Shown here one piece after another: positions 53,675-62,443 of a DNA stretch of 64,000 bases; position 1 is the first letter of the stretch; every line of letters starts with the position of its first letter. Below the pieces are notes generated by a model, which was given only the letters and a program-made list of their open reading frames with translations, had not been told where the DNA came from and searched no databases. The stretch comes from Selenomonas sp. TAMA-11512 (lineage in GTDB: Bacteria > Bacillota > Negativicutes > Selenomonadales > Selenomonadaceae): NCBI RefSeq assembly GCF_037076525.1, contig NZ_AP029018.1, positions 682,001-746,000 on the forward strand, in the 5' to 3' direction. A program made the position numbers and the translations under genes.

Positions 53675-54712
53675 ATGGTAATCACTTTACTGTCTGCCAT
53701 CTTTGTCTTCGGGCTGCTCGTGCTCGTGCATGAGCTCGGACACTTCGTAACGGCAAAGCTGACGGATATGCGCGTGGATAAATTCGCGATCGGCTTCGGC
53801 CCGAAGCTCTTTTCCTATACGAGAGGCGAGACGGAGTACTCGGTGCGCATCGTTCCTCTTGGCGGATTCAACGATATCGCGGGAATGGATCCGGAAGCGA
53901 ATACGGCGGGAAATCGGGGCTACTGCGAGAAGTCCGTTTTCGCGCGCATGTTCGTCATCCTTGGCGGCTCGGCGATGAACTTCATCCTGCCGATATTTCT
54001 CTTCTTCGGCATCTTTTTCTTTTCCGGCGTCAATACGCCGTCGACGGAAGCTGTCCTCGGGACAGTCATAGAGGGGCAGCCCGCGGCGGAAGCGGGGCTC
54101 TTGGCGGGGGATCGCATCCTCGCCGTTGACGGACAGCCCGTCGGCTCGTGGACGGATATGACGGATATCCTGAAGAGCGTACAGAATAAGACAATCGATA
54201 TTCAGTACAGCCGTGCGGACGGCGCGCCGACGACGGTTGCCGTCACGCCGATCCGGAATGAGAAGGAGAATCGCGCACTCATCGGCGTCACGGCATCGAT
54301 GATCGTCGAGCATCCGGGCTTCTTTGAGTCCGTTGAACTCGCCGTATCGCGGACCGTGCACATCGTGCGGCTGATGTTCACAATGCTTGCGGAGATGATC
54401 ACGGGAGATCAGTCGGCAGAGCTTGCGGGGCCTTTAGGCGTTGCACAGATCGCGGGAGAGACCGCGCAGCTTGGCTTTGTGCCGCTGCTCAATCTCACGG
54501 CGCTCCTGTCGCTCAATCTCGCCATCGTCAACCTGTTCCCCATCCCGGCGCTGGACGGCGGTCACTTCATGATGCTCGTCCTGGAGGCGGTGCGCGGAAA
54601 GCCGCTTTCTCCGAAGGTGCTGAACTATGTGCAGATGATCGGTGTCGGCATTCTCGTGCTGCTCATGCTCTACGCGACGAGCAGCGATGTGGGAAGAATT
54701 TGGGGCAAGTAA
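53675..54712 (+). CDS. rseP: Site-2 intramembrane metalloprotease RseP
   Basis: A 345-residue RseP/RasP protease: HELGH zinc site in the first helix (residues about 19-23), one PDZ domain (about 115-200), and the C-terminal metal-ligand motif NLFPIPALDGGH. It cuts anti-sigma factors and signal peptides within the membrane. The single PDZ is the Firmicutes form (E. coli has two). It could process the candidate anti-sigma protein at 32795; that is inference. Confidence 0.96.
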   Translation: MVITLLSAIFVFGLLVLVHELGHFVTAKLTDMRVDKFAIGFGPKLFSYTRGETEYSVRIVPLGGFNDIAGMDPEANTAGNRGYCEKSVFARMFVILGGSAMNFILPIFLFFGIFFFSGVNTPSTEAVLGTVIEGQPAAEAGLLAGDRILAVDGQPVGSWTDMTDILKSVQNKTIDIQYSRADGAPTTVAVTPIRNEKENRALIGVTASMIVEHPGFFESVELAVSRTVHIVRLMFTMLAEMITGDQSAELAGPLGVAQIAGETAQLGFVPLLNLTALLSLNLAIVNLFPIPALDGGHFMMLVLEAVRGKPLSPKVLNYVQMIGVGILVLLMLYATSSDVGRIWGK

Positions 54713-54713
54713 G

Positions 54714-55781
54714 ATGAAAGATTTCTCTCGTAAGAATACACGGCAAATCCATATCGGCGATGTTGCCATCGGCGGCGGCGCGCCCATCTCCGTCCAGTCC
54801 ATGACGAATACGAAGACGACGGACAGGGAGGGAACGCTTGCTCAGATCCGTGCGCTCAGCGAGGCGGGCTGCGACATCGTCCGCATTGCCGTCCCCGATA
54901 TGGCAGCGGCGGAATGCGTCGGCGATCTTGTGGCGGGATCGCCCGTGCCGCTTGTGGCGGATATTCACTTTGACTATCGCTTGGCGCTCAAGGCCATAGA
55001 GCAGGGCATTCACGCGCTGCGTCTGAACCCGGGCAACATCGGTTCGGAGAAGAACGTCCGGCTCGTCGTCGAGGCGGCAAAGGAACGCCGCATACCGATT
55101 CGCATCGGTGTCAACGCGGGCTCTCTCGACGCCAGGATGCGAAAGGACTACGGCGGCGTGACGGCGGAGGCGCTTGTCGCTTCGGCGACGCGGCACATCC
55201 GCATTCTCGAAGAGCTTGATTTTTATGATATGAAGATTTCCCTAAAAGCGCATGATGTGCCGCTGACGCTGGCGGCGTACCGACTGATGAGCGAGCGTTT
55301 CGACTATCCGCTCCACCTGGGGATCACCGAGGCGGGGACGGTGCAGTCGGGCATCGTAAAGTCGGCGGTCGGCGTCGGCGCACTCCTTGCGGAGGGGATC
55401 GGCGATACATTCCGCATCTCGCTGACGGGCGATCCCGTCGTCGAGGTGCGCGTCGCACGCGAGATATTGAAGTCGCTCGGGCTGCGGGAATTCGGCGCGA
55501 CGCTCGTCTCCTGTCCGACGTGCGGCCGGACATCGATCGATCTCGCGAGGATCGCGGATCGTGTCGAGGAGCGACTCAGAGATGTCAAGAAGCCGATACA
55601 CGTCGCCGTCATGGGCTGTGTCGTCAACGGGCCGGGAGAGGCTCGGGAAGCGGACGTCGGCATTGCCGGAGGCAAGGGAGAAGGGCTCGTCTTCCGCAAG
55701 GGAGAGATCCTTCGCAAGGTGCCGGAGTCGGAGCTCGTCGATGAGCTGTTTAAAGAGATTGATCGAATACTGGAGGAATAG
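54714..55781 (+). CDS. ispG: (E)-4-hydroxy-3-methylbut-2-enyl-diphosphate synthase IspG
   Basis: A 355-residue IspG (GcpE), an iron-sulfur enzyme of the MEP pathway. Cluster cysteines are in SCPTCGRTSIDL and MGCVVNGPGEA; the barrel motif SVQSMTNTKTTD is near the start. The ATG at 54714 lies one base after the rseP stop, so they are coupled; the frame extends upstream but overlaps rseP. Confidence 0.97.
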   Translation: MKDFSRKNTRQIHIGDVAIGGGAPISVQSMTNTKTTDREGTLAQIRALSEAGCDIVRIAVPDMAAAECVGDLVAGSPVPLVADIHFDYRLALKAIEQGIHALRLNPGNIGSEKNVRLVVEAAKERRIPIRIGVNAGSLDARMRKDYGGVTAEALVASATRHIRILEELDFYDMKISLKAHDVPLTLAAYRLMSERFDYPLHLGITEAGTVQSGIVKSAVGVGALLAEGIGDTFRISLTGDPVVEVRVAREILKSLGLREFGATLVSCPTCGRTSIDLARIADRVEERLRDVKKPIHVAVMGCVVNGPGEAREADVGIAGGKGEGLVFRKGEILRKVPESELVDELFKEIDRILEE

Positions 55782-55784
55782 ATT

Positions 55785-57497
55785 TTGCGGGCAAGTAAGC
55801 TATATGCACCGACGCTTCGCGAGGTGCCGTCGGATGCCGAGGTCACGAGTCATCGTCTCATGCTCCGTGCGGGGCTCATACGCAAGGCGGCGAGCGGCAT
55901 GTATACGTATCTGCCGCTCGGATGGCGCGTCATCCGGAAGCTGGAGCGGATCATCCGTGAAGAGATGGAGGCAAAGGACGGGCAGGAGATCATGATGCCC
56001 ATCGTGCAGCCGGCGGAGATCTGGCAGGAGACGAAGCGCTGGGATGCCTTCGGGCCGGAGATGTTCCGTCTCAAGGATGTGCATGAGCACGATTTCTGCC
56101 TGGGGCCGACGCATGAGGAGATGATCACGACGCTCGTGCGCAATGAGGTGCGCTCTTATAAGCAGCTGCCGCTCAACCTCTTCCAGATACAGAACAAGTA
56201 CCGCGATGAGCGCCGTCCCCGCTTCGGTCTCATGCGCAGCCGCGAGTTCATCATGAAGGACGCGTACTCCTTCGACGCGGACGAGGCGGGAGCGGATGTC
56301 GCCTATCGCGATATGTACGATGCTTATACGCGTATCTTCACGCGTTGCGGTCTCAATTTCCGTCCCGTCGAGGCGGACTCGGGCGCCATCGGCGGCGGTC
56401 ATACGCATGAGTTCACGGTGCTCGCGGAGTCGGGCGAGTCGGAGATCGCCTCCTGCACGTCCTGCGATTTCGCGGCGAATATCGAAAAGGCGGAGCTCAA
56501 GACCGTTGCCGCGCCGGACGAGCCCTTGACGGATCTGAAAAAGATCGAGACGCCGGACTGCAAGACGATTGAAGCGGTCGCGGACTTCCTGTCGCTGCCG
56601 CTCGATAAGACGATCAAGGCGGTCGCCTTCCAGGATGAGGAGGGCACGCTCGTTCTCGCCTTTGTCCGCGGCGACCACGAGGTCAATGAAGTCAAGCTCG
56701 CGAATGCCGTGGAGGCCCGTGAGCTCGTCATGGCGGAGGAGTCAGCCATCGAAGAAGCCGGCGGCACGCCGGGCTACATGAGTCCCATCGGCATCCGGAA
56801 GGGCACGAAGATCGTCGTCGATGCGACGGTCATGCAGATGAAAAATGCCTGCGCCGGCGCGAACGAAGTCGGCTATCACTATACGGGACTGACGCCGAGC
56901 CGCGACTTTGATGCGGAGCGGATCCTCGTCCGGGACATCCGCCTCATGCAGGAAGGCGATCCCTGCCCGCACTGCGGACACGAGGTCGTAATCACGCGCG
57001 GCATCGAAGTTGGGCAGGTCTTCAAGCTCGGCACGAAGTACAGCGAGGCGCTCGGTGCGACGTTCCTCGACGAAAACGGCAAGTCAAAGCCGCTCATCAT
57101 GGGCTGCTACGGCATCGGCGTCGGACGCACGGCAGCGGCCGCCATCGAGCAGAACAACGACGAGCACGGCATTATCTGGCCGCGCGCGATTGCGCCCTTT
57201 GAGGTTTGCGTCCTCGTTGTCAACGCGAGAAAAGAGGACGAGCTCAGGCTTGCGGAGGAAGTCTATCAGGAGCTGAAGACGGCGGGCTTCGATGTGCTCC
57301 TGGATGATCGGCCGGAGCGCGCGGGCGTCAAGTTTAAGGACGCCGATCTCATCGGCTATCCCGTCCGTGTGACGATCGGGCCGAAGACGGCCGAGAGCGG
57401 TGAAATTGAGCTCAAAGTCCGCAGGACGGGCGAGACGTTCACAGCGACGAGAGAGACGTATCAGGCGAAGCTGCGGGAGCTGCTGGACACCTTGTAA
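55785..57497 (+). CDS. proS: Prolyl-tRNA synthetase
   Basis: A 570-residue class II synthetase with motif 2 (YRDERRPRFGLMRSREFIMKD) and motif 3 (GCYGIGVGRTAAA), and an inserted YbaK-like editing domain (about 225-400) that clears mischarged Ala-tRNA. This is the bacterial form. TTG start with GGAGG 8 bases upstream, 3 bp after ispG. Confidence 0.97.
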   Translation: MRASKLYAPTLREVPSDAEVTSHRLMLRAGLIRKAASGMYTYLPLGWRVIRKLERIIREEMEAKDGQEIMMPIVQPAEIWQETKRWDAFGPEMFRLKDVHEHDFCLGPTHEEMITTLVRNEVRSYKQLPLNLFQIQNKYRDERRPRFGLMRSREFIMKDAYSFDADEAGADVAYRDMYDAYTRIFTRCGLNFRPVEADSGAIGGGHTHEFTVLAESGESEIASCTSCDFAANIEKAELKTVAAPDEPLTDLKKIETPDCKTIEAVADFLSLPLDKTIKAVAFQDEEGTLVLAFVRGDHEVNEVKLANAVEARELVMAEESAIEEAGGTPGYMSPIGIRKGTKIVVDATVMQMKNACAGANEVGYHYTGLTPSRDFDAERILVRDIRLMQEGDPCPHCGHEVVITRGIEVGQVFKLGTKYSEALGATFLDENGKSKPLIMGCYGIGVGRTAAAAIEQNNDEHGIIWPRAIAPFEVCVLVVNARKEDELRLAEEVYQELKTAGFDVLLDDRPERAGVKFKDADLIGYPVRVTIGPKTAESGEIELKVRRTGETFTATRETYQAKLRELLDTL

Positions 57498-57596
57498 GCA
57501 GACCCTTATGTGCTTTGCTGCATCATTGCCGCAAAAACACTGCCGCGCTTCGGCGCGTCGTGACGAAGATATCGGGAAAAGGGGGCATCTGTACAA

Positions 57597-58271
57597 GTGA
57601 AAAGAAAACGACTGTGGAGCCTCCTTTTCATCTTTGTCCTGGCGGCCGTTCTCACGGGATGCTATCGATTCTATCAGACGCAGCAGGTCGAGTATACCGC
57701 CGGACAGATTGCGAAGGCAATCGAAACGAGGGACGCGATCCTGTTTGATCGATATGTCGATACGACGCGCCTTGCGGAGACCGGCTACGACGCGGGAAGC
57801 CGCGTGCTCTCCGAGCATGTGGCGGAGCTTCATGAACTCTATCCCGAGGATCCGTTTTTTTGGCATGACACCGCTTTTATGACGTCGTATACGGCGGAGC
57901 ACCGCATGGAAGCGATTCGCTTTATTCGCGAGGGCATGCATCGCTACTTTATCGATACGGATGAGCGTCCGGACTTTGCCGCAGATCCGACGGGATTTGT
58001 CGCCCATGAGGCGGCGGAGATCGTCGCCGCGACAGAGGCGCGTGTCGTCGAGAAGCGCGAGGAGCGTGACGGGCGCGTTGTGCTGCGGGTGCGCTTTGAC
58101 GGTGCGCCGACTTCGTACGGAGAGCTGTCGAACGACATAGAGATGGAGCTCCTCTTCGAAAAGGACGGAGCGGGAGACTGGAAGGCCGTTGAGATTGTAA
58201 ATGCGGAGGAGCTGCTGCTCCCCGTGACGGCAAGCGCGGAGGCATTCTGGACGATGCAGGGGTGGCAATGA
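57597..58271 (+). CDS. Lipoprotein of unknown function upstream of the ECF genes
   Basis: A 224-residue lipoprotein with lipobox LTGC near residue 22. The mature part looks like a helical-beta NTF2-type or DUF2939-like domain (QIAKAIETRDAILFDRYVDTTRLAE). I cannot give a precise family. GTG start after a G-rich site. Its stop overlaps ecfA1 by four bases (ATGA), so it is co-translated with the ECF transporter. It might act on the transporter or be a fortuitous neighbour. Confidence 0.75.
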   Translation: MKRKRLWSLLFIFVLAAVLTGCYRFYQTQQVEYTAGQIAKAIETRDAILFDRYVDTTRLAETGYDAGSRVLSEHVAELHELYPEDPFFWHDTAFMTSYTAEHRMEAIRFIREGMHRYFIDTDERPDFAADPTGFVAHEAAEIVAATEARVVEKREERDGRVVLRVRFDGAPTSYGELSNDIEMELLFEKDGAGDWKAVEIVNAEELLLPVTASAEAFWTMQGWQ

Positions 58272-59101
58272 GTTTTATCGAATTGAGTGGCGTATCGTAT
58301 TGCTACGATGCCTCCGGGAAGAAGGGGCAGCCTGCTTTGGACGGCGTGGATCTTGCGGTTGAACGGGGCGAATTCGTCGCCGTCCTCGGTGCGAACGGCT
58401 CGGGGAAATCGACGCTCGCGCGCCATTTGAACGGTCTGCTGCTCCCGACGGAAGGCGTTTGCCTCGTGGACGGTCTCGATACGCGAGACATCAACGACTG
58501 CAGGTGCGTGCGTCAGCGTGTGGGGATGGTCTTTCAAAATCCGGATAACCAGATCATCGCGGCGACCGTCGAGGACGATGTCGCCTTCGGCCCCGAGAAC
58601 CTCGGTGTGCCGCCTGCGGAGATACGGGAGCGCGTTCGTGAGGCGCTTTGCGCGGTGCAGATGGAGGACTATCGCCTCTATGCTCCGCATCACCTGTCGG
58701 GCGGACAAAAGCAGCGGATCGCCATCGCGGGTGTGCTTGCCATGCGGACGCAATGTCTTGTCCTCGATGAGGCGACGGCGATGCTTGACCCCGTGGGGCG
58801 AAGAGAGGTCATGGAGACGGTGCGGCGCCTGTCGGCGCAGGGCATCACCATCATCCTCATCACGCACTTCATTGAGGAGGCGGCAGTCGCCGACCGCATC
58901 GTGCTGATGGGCGCGGGACGCATAACGGCTGACGGAACGCCGCGAGAGATATTGGAGGATCGGAGCCTTCTGGAGGCACACGGGCTGGCGATGCCCTTTG
59001 CCGCATCGCTGACGGAGCGGCTCCGCAGCCGAGGTCTGATGCTGCCGCGGGATGTACTATTTCGAGAAGAGTTGGTAGAGGCGCTATGTCCATCGAACTG
59101 A
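58268..59101 (+). CDS. ecfA1: Energy-coupling factor ATPase EcfA1
   Basis: A 277-residue ABC ATPase: Walker A GANGSGKST, Q-loop VFQNPDNQIIA, signature LSGGQKQR, Walker B CLVLDEATAMLDP. VFQNPDNQ is characteristic of ECF transporters. With EcfA2 and EcfT it forms the shared energising module for vitamin and metal uptake. It overlaps both neighbours. Confidence 0.96.
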   Translation: MSFIELSGVSYCYDASGKKGQPALDGVDLAVERGEFVAVLGANGSGKSTLARHLNGLLLPTEGVCLVDGLDTRDINDCRCVRQRVGMVFQNPDNQIIAATVEDDVAFGPENLGVPPAEIRERVREALCAVQMEDYRLYAPHHLSGGQKQRIAIAGVLAMRTQCLVLDEATAMLDPVGRREVMETVRRLSAQGITIILITHFIEEAAVADRIVLMGAGRITADGTPREILEDRSLLEAHGLAMPFAASLTERLRSRGLMLPRDVLFREELVEALCPSN

Positions 59102-59961
59102 AACAGCTGTCCTATACATACATGGAGGGTACGCCGCTTGCTCGGCGTGCCCTCTCCGCCGTTTCGCTCACCTTGGCGGATGGCGAATTCGCGGCAATCG
59201 CCGGACATACCGGCTCGGGCAAATCAACGCTTGTGCTTCATTTAGCGGGACTGCTTCCGTCCCCGCAGGGGACGCTCATGGTCGACGGCGTCGATGCGGT
59301 CGGCAGAGGCGCGGAGGCAAAGACGGCACGGCAAAAGGTGGGGCTCGTATTCCAGTATCCGGAGACGCAGCTCTTTGAGGAGACCGTGGCGGCGGATATC
59401 GCCTTCGGTGCGAGAAATCAGGGACTCGATGACGCGGCGGTCGAAGTGCGCGTACAGAGGGCGATGGAATTTGTTTCGTTGCCCGTATCGTATAGGGAGC
59501 GGTCGCCGTTTTCCCTGTCGGGCGGCGAGCAGCGGAGAGTCGCCATCGCCGGCATCCTCGCCATGCAGCCCAAGTATCTCATTCTCGATGAACCGACGGC
59601 AGGGCTCGATCCGCAGAGTGCGGAGGCGCTTTTGGATAATCTGAAGCTGCTCCATGAGAGCGGGACGGCTATCCTTCTCGTATCGCATCAGATGGAGGAT
59701 GTGGCGCGGCTCGCCTCGCGCGTGACCGTGCTGCGCGAGGGAGAGGTGGTGGCGTCCGGCCGGCCGGCGGACGTGTTCGAGGAGGAAGAGACGATACGAT
59801 CGGCAGGGCTCTATCCGCCGGAGAGCGTGCTGCTTGTGCAGGCACTTCGGGCGCGAGGACTGTCGGTCGAACTCGATGACGACGTGCTGCGCGATGAGAG
59901 CATCTTGGCGGCACGCATCGCGGAGGCGCATCAAAGGAAAGGAGAGGCGGATATATGCTGA
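59086..59961 (+). CDS. ecfA2: Energy-coupling factor ATPase EcfA2
   Basis: A 291-residue ABC ATPase: Walker A GHTGSGKST, VFQYPETQLFEETV, signature LSGGEQRR, Walker B LILDEPTAGLDP. The start overlaps ecfA1 by 16 bases and its end overlaps ecfT. It pairs with EcfA1 as a heterodimer. Confidence 0.96.
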   Translation: MSIELKQLSYTYMEGTPLARRALSAVSLTLADGEFAAIAGHTGSGKSTLVLHLAGLLPSPQGTLMVDGVDAVGRGAEAKTARQKVGLVFQYPETQLFEETVAADIAFGARNQGLDDAAVEVRVQRAMEFVSLPVSYRERSPFSLSGGEQRRVAIAGILAMQPKYLILDEPTAGLDPQSAEALLDNLKLLHESGTAILLVSHQMEDVARLASRVTVLREGEVVASGRPADVFEEEETIRSAGLYPPESVLLVQALRARGLSVELDDDVLRDESILAARIAEAHQRKGEADIC

Positions 59962-60761
59962 ACGGAATGACACTCGGGCAGTATCTGCCTGTGGACAGCG
60001 TACTCCATCGCCTCGACCCGAGGGCAAAGATGTTTCTTCTGCTGCTCGTGCTGTTCGCGGTGTTTTTCTACACATCGCCGGAGCTCTACGCACTCTACAC
60101 CGTCGTGTTGCTTCTTCTGGCAGGCGCCGGACGGGTGCCGCTGCGGCTGCTCCTGTCGTCCGTGCGGCCGATTCTGCCGCTCATCGTCTTTACCTTCATC
60201 GTGCATCTCTTCACGATGAAGGGGACGCCGCTCGTGACGGTCGCAGGATTCTCCGTGACAATGGAGGGCGTGCGGCACGGCTTCTTCATCACGTATCGCC
60301 TGGTCCTGCTCCTGATGTACTCAGCGCTGCTGACGTTCACGACGTCGCCGCTCCTGATGACGGATGCCATTGAGTGGATGCTCTCGCCGTTCCGCCGCAT
60401 CGGCGTGCCGGCGCATGAGCTCGCCATGATGATGACGATTGCGCTGCGCTTTGTGCCAACGCTCCTGGAGGAGGCGGAGAAGATCATGCTGGCGCAGCGG
60501 GCGCGAGGTGTGGACTTCTCGGGCAGCATCTGGCATCGCATCAAGTCTTTCATACCGATTCTCGTGCCGCTCTTCATCTCGTCGTTCCGTCGGGCGGACG
60601 CGCTTGCCATGGCGATGGAGGCTCGATGCTACACGGGCGGCGAAGGTAGAACGAGGACGCGTGAGCTCGCGTTCCGGCGGCAGGACGGCATCGCGGCGAT
60701 CGCCGTGCTCGCTCTGTTTGTGCTCGCCGCGGTGATGAACGGTGGGGGGGACGGTTTCTGA
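59955..60761 (+). CDS. ecfT: Energy-coupling factor transmembrane protein EcfT
   Basis: A 268-residue polytopic protein with about five membrane helices and two coupling motifs: QRARGVDFSG (ARG) and MEARCYTGG (Cys in place of the usual Gly). EcfT links the ATPases to exchangeable S-components. None is encoded here, which marks a group II (shared) module. Its stop overlaps truA. Confidence 0.95.
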   Translation: MLNGMTLGQYLPVDSVLHRLDPRAKMFLLLLVLFAVFFYTSPELYALYTVVLLLLAGAGRVPLRLLLSSVRPILPLIVFTFIVHLFTMKGTPLVTVAGFSVTMEGVRHGFFITYRLVLLLMYSALLTFTTSPLLMTDAIEWMLSPFRRIGVPAHELAMMMTIALRFVPTLLEEAEKIMLAQRARGVDFSGSIWHRIKSFIPILVPLFISSFRRADALAMAMEARCYTGGEGRTRTRELAFRRQDGIAAIAVLALFVLAAVMNGGGDGF

Positions 60762-61537
60762 TGCGTGCGGAGCATATCGAGATGATGAAGGCGCGTGCGC
60801 GCAATATTGTCCTTCGCGTCGCTTACGACGGCACGGATTATCACGGATTTCAACGCCAGTCTCCGCCTGTCACGGCCGTGGCGAACGTGCTGGAGGAAAA
60901 GCTCGCACTCGTATTCAATGACTCGATTGAACTCGCCGCGGCGGGCCGTACGGACTCGGGAGTTCACGCAGCGGGGCAGGTCGTGAACTTCTTCACGGAT
61001 GGACGCATCCCCATCGAGCGCGTGCCGATGGCAGTCAACAGCCTGCTGCCGAAGGATATCAGCATTCGGGAAGCGTGGGAAGCGGGGCGGGATTTTTCCG
61101 CTCGGCACAGCGTCGTCAGCAAGGCGTACACATATCGCGTACAGCAGGGGCGTACGCCCGATCCGCTCGCCGTGCGCTATGCGTGGCATGTGAGGCAGCC
61201 GCTCGATGTGGAGAGCATGCAAAAAGCGGCTGCGTTCCTCGCGGGAGAGCAGGATTTCTCCGCATTCCGCGCGGCGGGCGGGGCGGATATGTCGCCCGTG
61301 CGAAATATGTTTGAGGCTCGCATTGAGGCGGGCTCTTGTGGTATGATAGAGATGTACTTTCACGCCAACGGATTCCTCTATCATATGGTGCGAAATATCG
61401 TCGGAACACTTGTCCACGTCGGACAGGGGCGGAAGTCGGTCGAGGACTTTGCACGGATTCTCTCAAGCCGCGATCGGCAGCAGGCATCGCCGACGGCGCC
61501 GGCAGCGGGGTTGATATTGGAGAAAGTCTGGTATTAA
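60761..61537 (+). CDS. truA: tRNA pseudouridine(38-40) synthase TruA
   Basis: A 258-residue TruA with the catalytic aspartate in AGRTDSGVHA (D65) and YDGTDYHGFQRQ near the start. It makes pseudouridine at tRNA positions 38-40. The ATG at 60761 overlaps the ecfT stop; a downstream ATG (60785) would also fit the family. The ECF-truA linkage is common in Firmicutes. Confidence 0.96.
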   Translation: MRAEHIEMMKARARNIVLRVAYDGTDYHGFQRQSPPVTAVANVLEEKLALVFNDSIELAAAGRTDSGVHAAGQVVNFFTDGRIPIERVPMAVNSLLPKDISIREAWEAGRDFSARHSVVSKAYTYRVQQGRTPDPLAVRYAWHVRQPLDVESMQKAAAFLAGEQDFSAFRAAGGADMSPVRNMFEARIEAGSCGMIEMYFHANGFLYHMVRNIVGTLVHVGQGRKSVEDFARILSSRDRQQASPTAPAAGLILEKVWY

Positions 61538-61633
61538 GTGCGTATAAAATAATTACGCCGCCGTGGAAACGTGCCGTACGCACAGTCGTGCACGCGGTGG
61601 AGACAACAAGTCGTTATAAGGAGGTAACCTGTC

Positions 61634-62191
61634 ATGTATACACTGTCCAGCAATGCCTTTCAGGGTATCACACCGAAGATTCACGCGGAAGCGTTTGTCG
61701 CGCCGCAGGTCTTCGTATCGGGAGATGTGCGCGTGGGGAAATGGTCGAGCCTTTGGCCCGGCGTCGTCGCCCGCGGCGATGTCGACTACATCGAAATCGG
61801 CGAATGCTCGAACATCCAGGATCTCACCTGCCTCCATGTCGCGGATAATTGTCCGTGCATTATCGGCGACTATGTGACGGTCGGTCACGGCGCCTGCCTC
61901 CACGGCTGCACGATTGAGGATCACGTGCTCATCGGCATGAGCGCGACGGTTCTGACGGGCGCGAAGATCGGCCGCGGTTCCATCGTTGCGGCGGGCGCGC
62001 TTGTGCTGGAGAACCAGGTCATACCGCCGAACACGCTCGTCGTCGGCTCTCCCGCCAAGGCGAAGAAGGAGATTGACCGCATCGAGACGATCCATGCGCA
62101 GGCGATCAAGTACAAGTGCGAGTGGGCGATCGGCTACGGCGTCAAGCCGGATATCGAGGGCGAGATCTATCATGGAGAGAAGATCATCTGA
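61634..62191 (+). CDS. Gamma-class carbonic anhydrase family protein
   Basis: A 185-residue left-handed beta-helix protein of the gamma-CA/YrdA family. Hexapeptide repeats run through most of the chain, with histidines in CLHVADN and VTVGHGACLHGC at the positions of the metal ligands. The C-terminal ~35 residues form a helix. Homologues hydrate CO2 or have unknown roles; activity here is not proven. AAGGAGG precedes the ATG. Confidence 0.9.
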   Translation: MYTLSSNAFQGITPKIHAEAFVAPQVFVSGDVRVGKWSSLWPGVVARGDVDYIEIGECSNIQDLTCLHVADNCPCIIGDYVTVGHGACLHGCTIEDHVLIGMSATVLTGAKIGRGSIVAAGALVLENQVIPPNTLVVGSPAKAKKEIDRIETIHAQAIKYKCEWAIGYGVKPDIEGEIYHGEKII

Positions 62192-62208
62192 TTTTTTTTC
62201 AAAAGGTA

Positions 62209-62237
62209 TTGACAGACGGACATCGATGGGTTATACT
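62209..62237 (+). promoter_or_regulatory. Strong promoter of tRNA-Arg
   Basis: Consensus TTGACA (62209-62214) and TATACT (62232-62237) with a 17-bp spacer, 34 bp upstream of the tRNA. Confidence 0.88.
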
Positions 62238-62271
62238 AACATTCGTTGGTTGCGAGAGCAGTCAGCTATGT

Positions 62272-62349
62272 GACTCAGTAGCTCAGTTGGATTAGAGTAT
62301 TTGACTACGAATCAAAGGGTCGGGGGTTCGAGTCCCTCCTGGGTCACCA
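62272..62349 (+). tRNA. tRNA-Arg (anticodon ACG)
   Basis: Cloverleaf with acceptor GACTCAG pairing with CTGGGTC (one G-T), anticodon stem TTTGA/TCAAA around loop CTACGAA (anticodon ACG, normally edited to ICG by TadA), T-arm GGGTTCGAGTCCC and an encoded CCA. About 78 nt. Confidence 0.95.
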
Positions 62350-62361
62350 TATCGATTATAC

Positions 62362-62388
62362 GGCAACTGCTATGCAGTTGCCTTTTTC
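62362..62388 (+). terminator. Rho-independent terminator after tRNA-Arg
   Basis: Perfect 9-bp stem (62362-62370 and 62374-62382), 3-nt loop, five T residues. Confidence 0.92.
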
Positions 62389-62443
62389 TTTTTCGAGGCT
62401 CGTGTGTCCGCGGGAAATGCACCGGAAGAAAGGGGGGAGGGAT

